A stretch of 64,000 nt of DNA from Hymenobacter amundsenii. GTDB taxonomy: Bacteria; Bacteroidota; Bacteroidia; Cytophagales; Hymenobacteraceae. The notes below the pieces were generated by a model that saw only the letters and a program-made list of their open reading frames with translations, searched no databases and was not told the DNA's origin. The position numbers were made by a program, and so were the translations under genes. Positions 9,672 to 17,833 of this stretch are shown here, one piece after another (position 1 is the stretch's first letter; each line of letters opens with the position of its first letter). The stretch spans positions 1 to 64,000 of the forward strand of contig NZ_NIRR01000007.1 in assembly GCF_002204745.1 (NCBI RefSeq). The letters run 5' to 3'.

Positions 9672-10378
9672 TCCGTGATCCGGCCATCCTTAAATACCGG
9701 CACCAAATCGTACTCGTCCTGGCGGATGCAAAAGGCCATGTCCTGGTGGGCTTCGAGGTGGTTGAGGCGGCGCACGTGGGCCGAGCGGAGCAGGTAGCCG
9801 CCAAGGTCAGGCGCGGCGGCGGCCCAGAGGTCGAGGGCAGCCAGGGTGGCATCGGAGGCAGTGGTATCGAAATCGGCTTGCAAACGGGCGGCCAGGGCCC
9901 CACCGAAGAGGGTGTCTTCGAGGCAGAAGTGGCCCTTCCAACCGGCGCAGACGACCACCACATCCTTGTTCAACTGGCGCAGATGCGCGGCTACGGCCCC
10001 CAGATTAAGGAAGGCCCCGACCACGATTTCATCGGCGGCGGCTGAGAGGTGCAGGGCGCGGGTGCCGTTGGTAGTCGTCAGGGCCACGGCCCGACCTTGC
10101 ACGGCCACTGCCCCATCTAGGTAGCCGAAGGGCGAGTTGCCCAAATCTACGCCGTCGGCCTGCTGGCCGTCGCGCTCGGCGGCTGTCAGGTAGCCCTGGG
10201 CGGCCATGGCCCGGCACTCCGCCAGCCCACTGAACGGCACCAAGTGGGTGACGCCCGCCGCCAGCGCCGTCACGATGCTGGAGGTGGCCCGCAGCACATC
10301 GACCACCACCGCCACCTTGTCCTTCAGGTCGAAGAGCGGCAGCAGCTCGGGCGAGAAACAGATATCAAAAGTGGGCAT
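9668..10378 (-). CDS. ComB-like 2-phosphosulfolactate phosphatase family protein
   Basis: 236 residues from the ATG at 10378 (MPTFDICFSPELL). A start 24 bp upstream falls inside the neighbouring palindrome and is rejected. Family features include VVVDVLRATSSIVTALAAG (about residues 25-43), where the aspartate and arginine of the ComB fold lie, then LTTTNGTRAL and VVVCAGWKGHFCLEDTLFGG. In methanogens ComB makes sulfolactate for coenzyme M. This organism is not a methanogen, so the real substrate is unknown. Possibly co-transcribed downstream of gcvT, with a palindrome in between. Confidence 0.82.
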   Translation of the reverse strand: MPTFDICFSPELLPLFDLKDKVAVVVDVLRATSSIVTALAAGVTHLVPFSGLAECRAMAAQGYLTAAERDGQQADGVDLGNSPFGYLDGAVAVQGRAVALTTTNGTRALHLSAAADEIVVGAFLNLGAVAAHLRQLNKDVVVVCAGWKGHFCLEDTLFGGALAARLQADFDTTASDATLAALDLWAAAAPDLGGYLLRSAHVRRLNHLEAHQDMAFCIRQDEYDLVPVFKDGRITD

Positions 10379-10394
10379 TGAACGTCCGAGAAAA

Positions 10395-10488
10395 AACCTC
10401 ATGCTGAGCGCAGCCGAAGCATCTCTACCGCAACAGTAATCATATACTATTGCGGTAGAGATGCTTCGGCTGCGCTCAGCATGAGGTT
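10395..10488. repeat. long intergenic palindrome (TCATGCTGAGCGCAGCCGAAG family)
   Basis: Perfect 39-bp arms, beginning AACCTCATGCTGAGCGCAGC, around a 16-bp centre. Lies between gcvT (3' end) and the comB-like gene (5' end), both on the minus strand. The core CATGCTGAGCG...CGAAGCATCTCTACCGC recurs at 44746 and 46153. Confidence 0.85.
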
Positions 10489-10510
10489 CTGGGTTATATC
10501 ACCAATTTAT

Positions 10511-11617
10511 CTACACCTCCTCGGTACCGGGCACGAAGGGCAGCTTGACCACCGTGGCGGGCAGGTTTTTGCCGCGTACCTGCACAAAAATCGGGGTACC
10601 GGGCTTGGCCAGCGCGGTTTGCACGTAGCCCAGGCCCACGCCCTTGCTCAGGCTCGGCGACTGGGTGCCGCTGGTGACTTCGCCAATGACTTCGCCGGCC
10701 TCATTTACCAGCGGGTAGTGGCTGCGCGGGATGCCGGCCCCGTCCATGAGGAAGCCTACGAGCTTGCGCTCCACGCCGGCCTCTTTCTGGGCTTGCAGGC
10801 TTTCGGAATTCGTGAAGTCCTTGGTGAACTTGGTGATCCAGCCCAGACCGGCTTCCAGGGGCGAGGTGGTGTCGGTGATGTCGTTGCCGTAGAGGCAGTA
10901 GCCCATTTCGAGGCGCAGCGTGTCGCGGGCCCCGAGGCCGATGGGCTTGAGGCCGTAGGGCTGGCCGGCCTCCATCACCGCATCCCAGACCTGCTTGGCG
11001 TACTGGTTGGGCACGTACAGCTCGAAGCCGCCCGCGCCGGTGTAGCCGGTGGCCGAGATGATGACATCGGGCGCGCCAGCGAACGTGCCCTGCACGAAGG
11101 AGTAGTACGGAATGGCGCTTAGGTCGGCGTCGGTGAGAGTTTGGAGGGCAGCGGCGGCTTTAGGGCCCTGCACGGCCAGCAGGCTCAGCTCGTCCGACAC
11201 GTCCTGCATGTCGGCGCCTTCTGTGTTGAACTGCTTGATCCAGTTCCAGTCCTTTTCAATGTTAGAGGCATTCACGACCAGCAGGTAGTCTTCCTCGGCC
11301 AGCATGTACACCAGCAGGTCGTCCACGATGCCGCCGTCCTGGTTGGGCAGGCAGCTGTACTGGGCCTTGCCGGGGGCGAGCTTGCTGGCATCGTTGCTCG
11401 TTACGCGCTGAATCAGGTCGAGGGCTTTCGGGCCGCGCACCCGAAACTCACCCATGTGCGAAACATCGAACATGCCGGCGGCCCGGCGCACGGTGTGATG
11501 CTCGTCGAGGTCGGAGGAGTAGCGCACGGGCATGTTGTAGCCGGCGAAGGGCACCATTTTGGCCCCGAGCTGCTGGTGCACGTCGTTGAGGGGAACGGTT
11601 TTGAGCGTATCGGACAT
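10511..11617 (-). CDS. gcvT: glycine cleavage system T protein (aminomethyltransferase)
   Basis: 368 residues, full length for GcvT, which moves the methylene group from the H-protein aminomethyl-lipoyl arm to tetrahydrofolate, releasing ammonia. Motifs: [11 protein letters not shown] near the N-terminus, [13 protein letters not shown] (about residues 47-59), [14 protein letters not shown] in the middle, and a C-terminal [21 protein letters not shown] typical of the beta-barrel domain. The other glycine-cleavage genes are not in the window, as is common in Bacteroidota. No glycine-riboswitch-like structure was recognised upstream. Confidence 0.96.
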   Translation of the reverse strand: MSDTLKTVPLNDVHQQLGAKMVPFAGYNMPVRYSSDLDEHHTVRRAAGMFDVSHMGEFRVRGPKALDLIQRVTSNDASKLAPGKAQYSCLPNQDGGIVDDLLVYMLAEEDYLLVVNASNIEKDWNWIKQFNTEGADMQDVSDELSLLAVQGPKAAAALQTLTDADLSAIPYYSFVQGTFAGAPDVIISATGYTGAGGFELYVPNQYAKQVWDAVMEAGQPYGLKPIGLGARDTLRLEMGYCLYGNDITDTTSPLEAGLGWITKFTKDFTNSESLQAQKEAGVERKLVGFLMDGAGIPRSHYPLVNEAGEVIGEVTSGTQSPSLSKGVGLGYVQTALAKPGTPIFVQVRGKNLPATVVKLPFVPGTEEV

Positions 11618-11742
11618 GAAAGTGGGTGGTGGATGGGAGGATAAAACAGCGGATCAACCCAAAAAACCAAACGGCCGCGCCGCCCGTTCTTTGGCTGGGC
11701 GAAAGTAGCCAATTATGCCCGGGTGTTACGGCAATGGTTGCC

Positions 11743-11750
11743 TATCTTTG
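11743..11750 (+). promoter_or_regulatory. Bacteroidota -7 box upstream of the signalling cassette
   Basis: TATCTTTG matches TAnnTTTG exactly and lies 66 bp before the CZB gene start. No strong -33 TTTG is obvious. Confidence 0.4.
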
Positions 11751-11815
11751 ACCAACTACCACTTCGGCTTCCGGTCCGCCGCACCCGTATTTCGCCCTTG
11801 CCGGGCCTCTCTTGC

Positions 11816-12178
11816 ATGTCCGATGATACCAAGCAGGAATTTGATGCCGCTCGCATCAAGCACCTGCTTTTCAAGTCCAAGCTTCGCTCTTTCCTCTACG
11901 GCAGCAATACCGCCGAGGGGCCTATCCGCGACCCCGACCTCTGCTCGCTGGGTCAGTGGATCAATCAGCGCGTGCTCCTGGCCTACGCGCACCTGCCCGA
12001 AAGCCGGGAACTCGACCAGGTACACCGGCATATTCATACCGAAGCCAACCGCCTCATGGACCTGCGCCTGAGCGGCCGGTCTGACGAGGCCACAGCCGGC
12101 CTGGGCCAGATCAACCAACTGGCCGACCAGATTGTGGTGCTGCTACACACGCTTGAGGCCTCTGTGCAGGCCCATTAA
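11816..12178 (+). CDS. CZB-domain (chemoreceptor zinc-binding) protein
   Basis: 120 residues from the ATG at 11816 (MSDDTKQEFDAARIKHLL); the open frame upstream carries no domain. The pattern H16, C43 (DLCSLGQWI), H70 and H74 (VHRHIH) is the 3His/1Cys zinc site of the CZB domain, normally found at the C-terminus of chemoreceptors and diguanylate cyclases. There it senses zinc or reactive chlorine species. Here it stands alone, 35 bp upstream of a CHASE3 histidine kinase, so it could be a soluble sensor or partner for that kinase (inference). The domain call is from the residue pattern only. Confidence 0.75.
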   Translation: MSDDTKQEFDAARIKHLLFKSKLRSFLYGSNTAEGPIRDPDLCSLGQWINQRVLLAYAHLPESRELDQVHRHIHTEANRLMDLRLSGRSDEATAGLGQINQLADQIVVLLHTLEASVQAH

Positions 12179-12213
12179 CCCGCTCAAGGCCGCGTTATAC
12201 GGCCCTTTCCTGC

Positions 12214-13749
12214 ATGAAGCTCAAGCTCCAACTTTCGACCAAGTTATTCGCAGGATTCCTCGCCATTTCCCTGCTTTTCGCAGCCGTCGTCTTCATCAAC
12301 TACCAACTTTCGCGGGCCGTACTGCGCAATTCGCAGCGGGTGGCTAACTCCCAGCGCATCACGGGCGAGGCTACCACGCTGCTGCGCAACATCATCGACA
12401 TGGAAAGCGGCTTCCGGGGCTATATGCTCATTGGCAACGAAGCCGTACTAGCCCCCTACTACGAAGGCGAACGGAACTTGCTGGGCCGCTTTACCCGGCT
12501 GCGCAACGACGTACCTCCCGACGATACCCAGTTTCAGCGCCTGCAACGGGCCCAGATGCTGTTTCAGCAGTGGGCCGCATTTTCGCACTTGCTCATCAGT
12601 GAAAAGCGCGAAGCCCTGCGCCGCGACCCCACCCACGTGGGTGTGCGGGGGCTGGAGCACGAGGACCTGGGCAGCAGCCTGACGGGCAAAGTGGTTATGG
12701 ACCAGATCCGGGTGCTATTTACCGCCTTCGACCGGGAAGAGGCCCAGACCCGTTACAAACAGCGCGTACGACTTCAGGACAGCATCCGCGAAACCCGGGT
12801 GCTGTCGGTGGGCGTTACGCTGCTCACCATTGCGCTCGGGCTGCTTTATGCCGCGTATCTGGTGCGGCAGTTTTCGCAGCGCATCAACGGCATGGTCGAC
12901 CAAGCCCAGCGCATTGCCGGCGGCGATTACTCGACCCAGTTACCGGACACGGAGGGCGACGAGCTGACCAAACTTTCGGCGTCGCTCAGCACCATGACTA
13001 ATACCATCAACACCAATATCCGGCAGCTGGAGCGGCGCAACCAAGAGCTCGACCAGTTTTCCTACGTGGTATCGCACGATTTGAAAGCACCGTTGCGGGG
13101 CATCGAAACAGCTTCGCGCTGGATCGAGGAAGACATGGGCCAGGATGTACCGGCCCACATCAAGGAGTTTCTGGTGCTGATGCGCACTAGAGTGCGGCGC
13201 ATGGAAAACCTGATTACCGGCATCCTCGACCTAGCCCGGGTAGGCCGCACGCCCCAGGCCGACGAAGCCGTGTTCGTGCGCCAGCTGCTGCGCGAAATCG
13301 TGGACTCGCTGGAGCTGCCGGCCGGCTTCGAAGTGGAGCTACCCTTCTACCTGCCCACGCTGCAAACCAACCGCGTGCAGCTCGAACAGGTATTCACCAA
13401 CCTGATCAGCAACGCTGTAAAGTACCACCACGACCCGGCCCACGGTCGCATTACCATCGGCTGCGTAGAAGGCCCCCAGTTCTACACCTTCGCCATCACC
13501 GACAACGGCCCAGGCATCGCGGCCGCGTACCACGAGCGCATTTTCATCATCTTCCAGACCCTGACCGAGCGCGACACGCTGGAAAGCACCGGCGTGGGGC
13601 TGGCCATCGTCAAGAAGATGGTGGAGCGCCAGGGTGGTACCATCCGCGTCGAATCGGCCGAGGGTGCGGGCGCTTCCTTCATATTTACCTGGCCCAAAGC
13701 CAGCGCCCGCCGCCCGTCGCCGGCTGCCGCCACCGCCCTCACCCCCTAA
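12214..13749 (+). CDS. CHASE3-HAMP sensor histidine kinase
   Basis: 511 residues. TM1 lies at about 11-29, and a periplasmic helical CHASE3-like domain at about 30-195 (NIIDMESGFRGYMLIGNE is the typical CHASE3 segment). TM2 is at about 196-217, HAMP at about 218-270, and a HisKA dimerisation helix with phospho-acceptor H288 in VVSHDLKAPLRGIE. The HATPase_c domain has an N-box around NLISNAVKYH, and DNGPGI and STGVGLAIVKKMVE boxes. Resembles the phytochrome-like/Hik kinases that signal to single-domain receivers. It lies between the CZB gene and a lone receiver, so the three probably form one pathway. The ligand is unknown. Confidence 0.92.
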   Translation: MKLKLQLSTKLFAGFLAISLLFAAVVFINYQLSRAVLRNSQRVANSQRITGEATTLLRNIIDMESGFRGYMLIGNEAVLAPYYEGERNLLGRFTRLRNDVPPDDTQFQRLQRAQMLFQQWAAFSHLLISEKREALRRDPTHVGVRGLEHEDLGSSLTGKVVMDQIRVLFTAFDREEAQTRYKQRVRLQDSIRETRVLSVGVTLLTIALGLLYAAYLVRQFSQRINGMVDQAQRIAGGDYSTQLPDTEGDELTKLSASLSTMTNTINTNIRQLERRNQELDQFSYVVSHDLKAPLRGIETASRWIEEDMGQDVPAHIKEFLVLMRTRVRRMENLITGILDLARVGRTPQADEAVFVRQLLREIVDSLELPAGFEVELPFYLPTLQTNRVQLEQVFTNLISNAVKYHHDPAHGRITIGCVEGPQFYTFAITDNGPGIAAAYHERIFIIFQTLTERDTLESTGVGLAIVKKMVERQGGTIRVESAEGAGASFIFTWPKASARRPSPAAATALTP

Positions 13750-13798
13750 CTGCCGTATAAACCAACTATCCCTTGGTTTTACTTGTCCTATCTGCCTT

Positions 13799-14242
13799 AT
13801 GACCCCCGACACGCAACACCCTGCCATTCTGCTCGTCGAAGACGACCAGCTCGATATCATGAACGTGCAGCGCGAGCTACGAAAAAACAACGTCAACGTA
13901 CCCCTGCACATTGCCCGCAACGGCCGCGAAGCCCTCGATATGCTACGCGGCGAAGGTGGCCAGGAGCGCATTCCGCTCCCGAGCGTGGTGATGCTCGACC
14001 TGAACATGCCCCGCATGAATGGGCTGGAACTGCTTGAAATTCTGCGCTCCGACTCCGAATTTGTGAACTTGAACGTCTTCATCACCACCACCTCCGACCT
14101 CGAAACCGACCGCCTAAAAGCCCAGGACCTCGCCGTGAGCGGCTACATCATCAAGCCCCTGAGCTTCGACAGCTTCGGCGAAGGCGGCACCACCGTCGAT
14201 GGGTTCAGCCTGTTTCTGGACCTATTGAAGTTGAAGAGCTAA
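13799..14242 (+). CDS. single-domain response regulator (Rcp1-like receiver)
   Basis: 147 residues from the ATG at 13799 (MTPDTQHPAILLVEDDQLD), consisting of a CheY-like receiver only, with no output domain. Acid pocket E14/D15/D16, phospho-acceptor D67 (MLDLNMPRMNG), T98/S99 switch residues (ITTTSD) and K119 (YIIKPL). The C-terminal helix ending FLDLLKLKS is like Rcp1/RcpA receivers that partner phytochrome-type kinases. It follows the kinase by 49 bp. Signalling must pass to another protein, through a phosphorelay or by direct protein binding. Confidence 0.92.
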   Translation: MTPDTQHPAILLVEDDQLDIMNVQRELRKNNVNVPLHIARNGREALDMLRGEGGQERIPLPSVVMLDLNMPRMNGLELLEILRSDSEFVNLNVFITTTSDLETDRLKAQDLAVSGYIIKPLSFDSFGEGGTTVDGFSLFLDLLKLKS

Positions 14243-14250
14243 GCGTTCTG

Positions 14251-14350
14251 ACCCGCGTTATCCTGAACAAAGCGAAGGACCTATACAAAAGCTAACCTCA
14301 AGAGGAAATAGCTTTGTATAGTCCTTCGCTTTGTTCAGGATAACGCGGGT
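14251..14350. repeat. long intergenic palindrome (CGTTATCCTGAACAAAGCG type)
   Basis: About 38-bp arms with a single 1-base gap, beginning ACCCGCGTTATCCTGAACAA, between convergent receiver and rnhB genes. Different core sequence from the CGTCAT family but same size and placement. Confidence 0.8.
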
Positions 14351-14356
14351 TAAGCC

Positions 14357-14932
14357 TTACAGCAGCCGAAAGCTCATCCGGTGGTGCTCGGTGGGGCCGT
14401 GCACCCGAATGGCGGCGCGGTGGGCGACAGTTGGATAGGCCGCGTTCTGGGCCCAACCGTAGGCCGGATAAAGCGCATCCAACTCCCGCATCCGGTCGTC
14501 GCGGAAAGTTTTGGCCAGCACCGAAGCCGCAGCGATATTGCGGTAGAGGCCGTCGCCGCCCACGATGCAGGTGTGGGGCAGCGCAGGGTGAGCCCGGAAT
14601 CGGTTGCCATCGACGAGCAGATGGGTGGGCTGGAGCAGGAGCTGGGCCACGGCCCGATGCATGGCTAAGTAGCTGGCCTGGGCGATATTGAGGTTCGTGA
14701 TTTCCGCCACCGACGCTTCGGCTACCGCCCATGCCACCGCTTCGCGGCAGATTTCGGTCCGCACCAGCTCCCGTCGCCGGGCCGTCAGCTGCTTCGAGTC
14801 GTGGAGAAATTCGGAGGTGAAATCGGGCGGTAGGATAACAGCGGCGGCAAACACCGGCCCGGCCAGGCAGCCCCGGCCAGCTTCATCGAGGCCAGCTTCC
14901 AACGGTTCGCCGGTATAGGAAACGAGTAACAT
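14357..14932 (-). CDS. rnhB: ribonuclease HII
   Basis: 191 residues, normal RNase HII length. Cleaves RNA in RNA-DNA hybrids and single ribonucleotides in DNA. The GLDEAGRGCLAGPVFAAAV motif (about residues 13-31) carries the first two catalytic acids. HDSKQLTARRRELV follows, and the third acid lies in VDGNRF; the fourth is in the KTFRDDRM region. Ends just before the palindrome at 14251-14350 and starts just after the one at 14954-15085, so it is bracketed by repeats. Confidence 0.95.
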   Translation of the reverse strand: MLLVSYTGEPLEAGLDEAGRGCLAGPVFAAAVILPPDFTSEFLHDSKQLTARRRELVRTEICREAVAWAVAEASVAEITNLNIAQASYLAMHRAVAQLLLQPTHLLVDGNRFRAHPALPHTCIVGGDGLYRNIAAASVLAKTFRDDRMRELDALYPAYGWAQNAAYPTVAHRAAIRVHGPTEHHRMSFRLL

Positions 14933-14953
14933 CAGCGCTAGTAGTTGTTAATG

Positions 14954-15085
14954 GTTGATCGTCAAGGCCGCTGATCAGCCTGACGCAGAAAGAACCTTAT
15001 CGAGCTAAAACGGCCGTAAAGATGGTCGTTCTAACGAGACAAGGTTCTTTCTGCGTCAGGCTGATCAGCGGCCCTGACGATCAAC
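14954..15085. repeat. long intergenic palindrome (GATCAGCCTGACGCAG type)
   Basis: About 45-bp arms with one mismatch, starting GTTGATCGTCAAGGCCGCTG and mirrored at 15041-15085, around a roughly 42-bp centre. Lies between the small acidic gene (3' end) and rnhB (5' end), both on the minus strand. Confidence 0.8.
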
Positions 15086-15090
15086 ATTTA

Positions 15091-15336
15091 TTACTGGTGG
15101 CTACCGGCGCTAGAGCCTTCGCGCGACGGGTCCTGTTCGCCGCGGCGGGTGCCTTGGCTGTCGCGGGGCCCATCGTCGATAGTGGATTCTTCGGCTTCGG
15201 TCATGTATACGTTGGTGGTGGGGCCCAGGCCGCCGTTCTTTTTAGCCAAGTCGGCTTCGGCCTCAGCGTGCTTCAGATTGAATAGCGGGTCGCCTTCTTT
15301 GGGCGTAGCGGGCTTATTTTGGGGCTTGTTGGCCAT
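15091..15336 (-). CDS. small hydrophilic protein of unknown function
   Basis: 81 residues from the ATG at 15336 (MANKPQNKPATPKEGDPL). An upstream in-frame ATG at 15378 is less natural. The protein is very polar, rich in K, E, D, G and S, with no membrane segment or recognisable domain, and the C-terminal half looks disordered (DDGPRDSQGTRRGEQDPSRE). Supported only by its open frame and position. It may be co-transcribed with rnhB downstream, although the 132-bp palindrome lies between them. Confidence 0.5.
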   Translation of the reverse strand: MANKPQNKPATPKEGDPLFNLKHAEAEADLAKKNGGLGPTTNVYMTEAEESTIDDGPRDSQGTRRGEQDPSREGSSAGSHQ

Positions 15337-15502
15337 AAATAGTTGGTACCGGCCGGAATGTGAACGGCTGGCACCCATAAGATACGCGGCGGTTTCGTGG
15401 GGGTTGGGGCAGGTGGCCTACAGGATTTGGGCCCGACAGGCTGGGCACCTGAGGCAGGGGCACTTATCCCGACAGAGCCAACCGGCCAAAAAATTGGGCA
15501 AT

Positions 15503-15534
15503 AAAAAAGCCGCTACCCGAGGTAGCGGCCTTTT
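15503..15534. terminator. orphan intrinsic-terminator-like hairpin
   Basis: 9-bp stem GCCGCTACC/GGTAGCGGC with a CGA loop, six A before and four T after, so the longer U-tract would form on the minus-strand transcript. Lies between divergent genes. Confidence 0.6.
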
Positions 15535-15569
15535 CCATCGCATTGGCTGGCAAAAAATCATTCATCCAC

Positions 15570-15652
15570 CCTACTAATTTTGCCAGGTCCCAATACTACG
15601 CGGTAAGAGCCTTCCTTTCCATAAACCTTACCAGCGCTGAATAATTAGTAGG
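15570..15652. repeat. nested inverted repeat
   Basis: Outer arms CCTACTAATT (15570-15579) and AATTAGTAGG (15643-15652); inner arms GGTAAG (15602-15607) and CTTACC (15627-15632). Could fold as a structured RNA or be a degenerate palindrome. Confidence 0.45.
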
Positions 15653-15778
15653 TCAAAAGTATACGAAAGCGTTGGGCGTTTTGGATTTTTTGGCCCAACA
15701 ACACGCTTCACCCGGCCAACGAATGGTTCCGCCCGGCGAGCTCAATTGGGCATACGGCCCCACCCCCGCCGACCATAG

Positions 15779-15786
15779 TATCTTTG
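15779..15786 (+). promoter_or_regulatory. -7 box of the Nudix gene
   Basis: TATCTTTG matches TAnnTTTG exactly, 33 bp before the ATG pair at 15819/15822. This supports the downstream start over the TTG at 15672. Confidence 0.5.
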
Positions 15787-15818
15787 GGCCAGATTCATTT
15801 TCTGGCTTCTACTTCTTT

Positions 15819-16388
15819 ATGATGGGCTACCCCGCCGACCTAAACGAGCACCACAACCCCTGGCAAGTACGCGGCACCGCCCTTCAATACCAGAACCCCT
15901 GGATTGAGGTGCGCGAGGATCAGATAATTAACCCCGCCGGCAAACCCGGTATCTATGGGGTAGTATCGATGAAAAACAAGGCCATTGGCATCGTGCCCGT
16001 CGATGCCGAGGGCAATACTTGGCTTGTGGGCCAGTACCGCTACACGCTCAGCGAATACTGCTGGGAGATTCCAATGGGTGGTGGCCCCGTAGAACTCGAT
16101 GTGCTGGAATCGGCCCAGCGGGAGTTGCGCGAGGAAACCGGCCTGCATGCCCGCCGCTGGACCAACATCATGCGGCTGCATACCTCCAATTCGGTTACCG
16201 ATGAGGAAGGCTTCGTGTTTCTGGCCCAGGAGCTGGAGCAGGGCGAAGTAGAGCCGGAGGAAACCGAAGACCTACGCCTCTGGAAATTACCGCTTGCCGA
16301 AGCCGTGCAACTGGTCATGGATGGCCGCATCACCGATGCCATCAGCGTGGCCGGCCTGCTCAAAGCAGCCCGCCTATTGGGCGTGTAA
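15819..16388 (+). CDS. Nudix hydrolase (ADP-ribose pyrophosphatase-like)
   Basis: 189 residues from the ATG at 15819 (or 15822). The frame extends to a TTG at 15672, but a -7 box lies inside that extension, so the shorter form is favoured. The Nudix-like box GGGPVELDVLESAQRELREE is at about residues 84-103, with the catalytic REXXEE helix intact but the first glutamate shifted by one position. WLVGQYRYTLSEYCWEIPMG upstream of the box is typical of ADP-ribose/nucleoside-diphosphate-sugar hydrolases (NudF-like). Likely cytoplasmic house-cleaning. Substrate not provable by eye. Confidence 0.85.
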   Translation: MMGYPADLNEHHNPWQVRGTALQYQNPWIEVREDQIINPAGKPGIYGVVSMKNKAIGIVPVDAEGNTWLVGQYRYTLSEYCWEIPMGGGPVELDVLESAQRELREETGLHARRWTNIMRLHTSNSVTDEEGFVFLAQELEQGEVEPEETEDLRLWKLPLAEAVQLVMDGRITDAISVAGLLKAARLLGV

Positions 16389-16392
16389 TTTG

Positions 16393-16406
16393 GTGAGCGG
16401 TGAGAA
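16393..16406. repeat. GTGAGNN heptad x2
   Basis: GTGAGCG then GTGAGAA, directly between the Nudix stop codon and the palindrome starting at 16407. Confidence 0.5.
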
Positions 16407-16509
16407 AGAACGTCATTCAGAGTGAAGTGAAGAATCTCGTTTGCTAACGTTGAGCTAGGATTACAACATTGGCACGCGAGATTCTTCACTTCACTCTGAA
16501 TGACGTTCT
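16407..16509. repeat. long intergenic palindrome (CGTCATTCAGAGTGAAG family)
   Basis: Arms begin AGAACGTCATTCAGAGTGAA and are mirrored at the right end (TTCACTCTGAATGACGTTCT). Lies downstream of the Nudix gene and upstream of plsC. Close relative of 3455-3566. Confidence 0.8.
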
Positions 16510-16583
16510 ACTTACAGCCCCACTACCCTACCACTAAATCCCTCTTAACCTGGCCCTCATTTTTGCGGCCTTAACTTGCCGGA

Positions 16584-17435
16584 ATGACGCAGTTGCTTCG
16601 TTACGTTGGTCATCGTTTATACACCACCTGGGCCACGTTCTGGTTCGTGGCGCCGTTTCTGGTCACCTACCCGGTACAGTGGGCGCTGAGCCAGCGACCA
16701 GCCGGGCACCCGTACCTGCACGCACTCAACCGGGCCTGGTCGCGCTTTTTTATTGCCGTGTGGGGGGTGCCGGTCGAAACCATCAGGGCCGCCGAAACGG
16801 TACCGGCGGGCCAGCCTTGCCTGTACCTGGCCAACCACAGCTCCTTGATTGATATTCCGCTGCTGTTCACCACGCTGCCGGGCTGGCTGCACGTGCTGGG
16901 TAAAAGCTCGCTGGCTAAAATCCCACTCTGGGGCCCTATTTTCGGCCGTTCTCACATCATCGTCGACCGCAACAGCGCCGTGAGCCGGGGCCGCTCGATG
17001 GTGCTGGCTCGGCGGGTGCTGGCGGCCGGCCACTCGGTTATCATTTTCCCCGAAGGCCAGATTTCGCGCCACCCCGGCCAGCAACTGGAGCCGTTCAAGG
17101 ATGGTGCGTTTCAACTCGCCATTGCCGCCGGGGTACCCATTGTGCCCATCACCATGCCCCTCAACCACCACTTTCTGCCCGATGTGGGTGGGCTGCGGGT
17201 GCGCTGGGCCCGGCTGGCTATTATCGTGCACGCCCCCATCAGCACGACTGGCCTGGGCGCCGCCGACGCGCCCGCCCTTAAGCAACAGGTCTACGAAATT
17301 ATTGCCAGCGCCCTACGGCCCGAAGCCGGTGGCGTGCCCGGCCCCAGCACTTTCCGGCGGCCAGCAGCCTTGCCCGCTCCGGCCACCGACCGTGCCCACC
17401 AAGAGTCGGCCGACCACCAGAAAACGTCGGCCTGA
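16584..17435 (+). CDS. plsC: 1-acyl-sn-glycerol-3-phosphate acyltransferase
   Basis: 283 residues. Acylates lysophosphatidate to phosphatidate in phospholipid synthesis at the inner membrane. A hydrophobic N-terminus (about 15-35) is followed by the HX4D catalytic motif NHSSLID (H85-D90), the GRSHIIVDR block and the FPEGQISRHPG acceptor-binding block, and VPIVPITMP. The last 40 residues are Pro/Ala-rich and not conserved. A palindrome separates it from the Nudix gene upstream; gatC follows 89 bp later. Confidence 0.93.
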   Translation: MTQLLRYVGHRLYTTWATFWFVAPFLVTYPVQWALSQRPAGHPYLHALNRAWSRFFIAVWGVPVETIRAAETVPAGQPCLYLANHSSLIDIPLLFTTLPGWLHVLGKSSLAKIPLWGPIFGRSHIIVDRNSAVSRGRSMVLARRVLAAGHSVIIFPEGQISRHPGQQLEPFKDGAFQLAIAAGVPIVPITMPLNHHFLPDVGGLRVRWARLAIIVHAPISTTGLGAADAPALKQQVYEIIASALRPEAGGVPGPSTFRRPAALPAPATDRAHQESADHQKTSA

Positions 17436-17524
17436 ATCAGGGCGAGGCGAGGCAACGGGCGGCAACCCGCCCCCAGACCGTATCTTGCGCCCGGCAACTG
17501 CCTTTCACCTTCGATTCTTTTTCC

Positions 17525-17812
17525 GTGAGCACCGACTTAGCAACCCTCCGCGGCCTAGCCCACCTGGCCCGCCTCGAATTCGACGCCACCAAAGAGCAGC
17601 AGATGCTCGGCGACCTGAACAAAATCCTTGACTGGGTGGACCAGTTGAGCCAGCTCGACACCACCGACGTGGAGCCGCTCGTGCATTTATCGCAGGAAAT
17701 CAACGTGCTGCGCCCCGACGAGGCTCACAACACCGTTAGCCACCAGAACGGCCTGCTCAATGCCCCACGCAAGGATTCCGACTATTTCCGGGTACCCAAA
17801 GTGCTCGACTAA
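17525..17812 (+). CDS. gatC: aspartyl/glutamyl-tRNA amidotransferase subunit C
   Basis: 95 residues from a GTG, full length for GatC, which stabilises GatA in the GatCAB complex converting Glu-tRNA-Gln or Asp-tRNA-Asn to the amidated form. LAHLARLEF (about residues 11-19), KILDWVDQL, and the C-terminal LRPDEAHNT and DYFRVPKVLD are diagnostic. gatA and gatB are not adjacent, as is usual in Bacteroidota. Confidence 0.95.
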   Translation: MSTDLATLRGLAHLARLEFDATKEQQMLGDLNKILDWVDQLSQLDTTDVEPLVHLSQEINVLRPDEAHNTVSHQNGLLNAPRKDSDYFRVPKVLD

Positions 17813-17833
17813 TTTCCTTTAGTTGTAGTTGTT

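Larger units (their letters stand above)
15337..15818. other. 482-bp gene-poor region with an orphan terminator and a nested inverted repeat
   Basis: No convincing protein gene. The stretch holds a terminator-like hairpin (15503-15534), a nested inverted repeat (15570-15652) and a -7 box (15779-15786) for the Nudix gene. The flanking genes are divergent, so a terminator here has no obvious client and hints at a small unannotated transcript. Confidence 0.5.

Noticed and set aside
11618..11815. Glycine riboswitch upstream of gcvT, or cobalamin riboswitches before mmaB, mutA and meaB
   Set aside because: By eye there is no B12-box or paired glycine aptamer pattern. A covariance search would be needed to exclude divergent forms.
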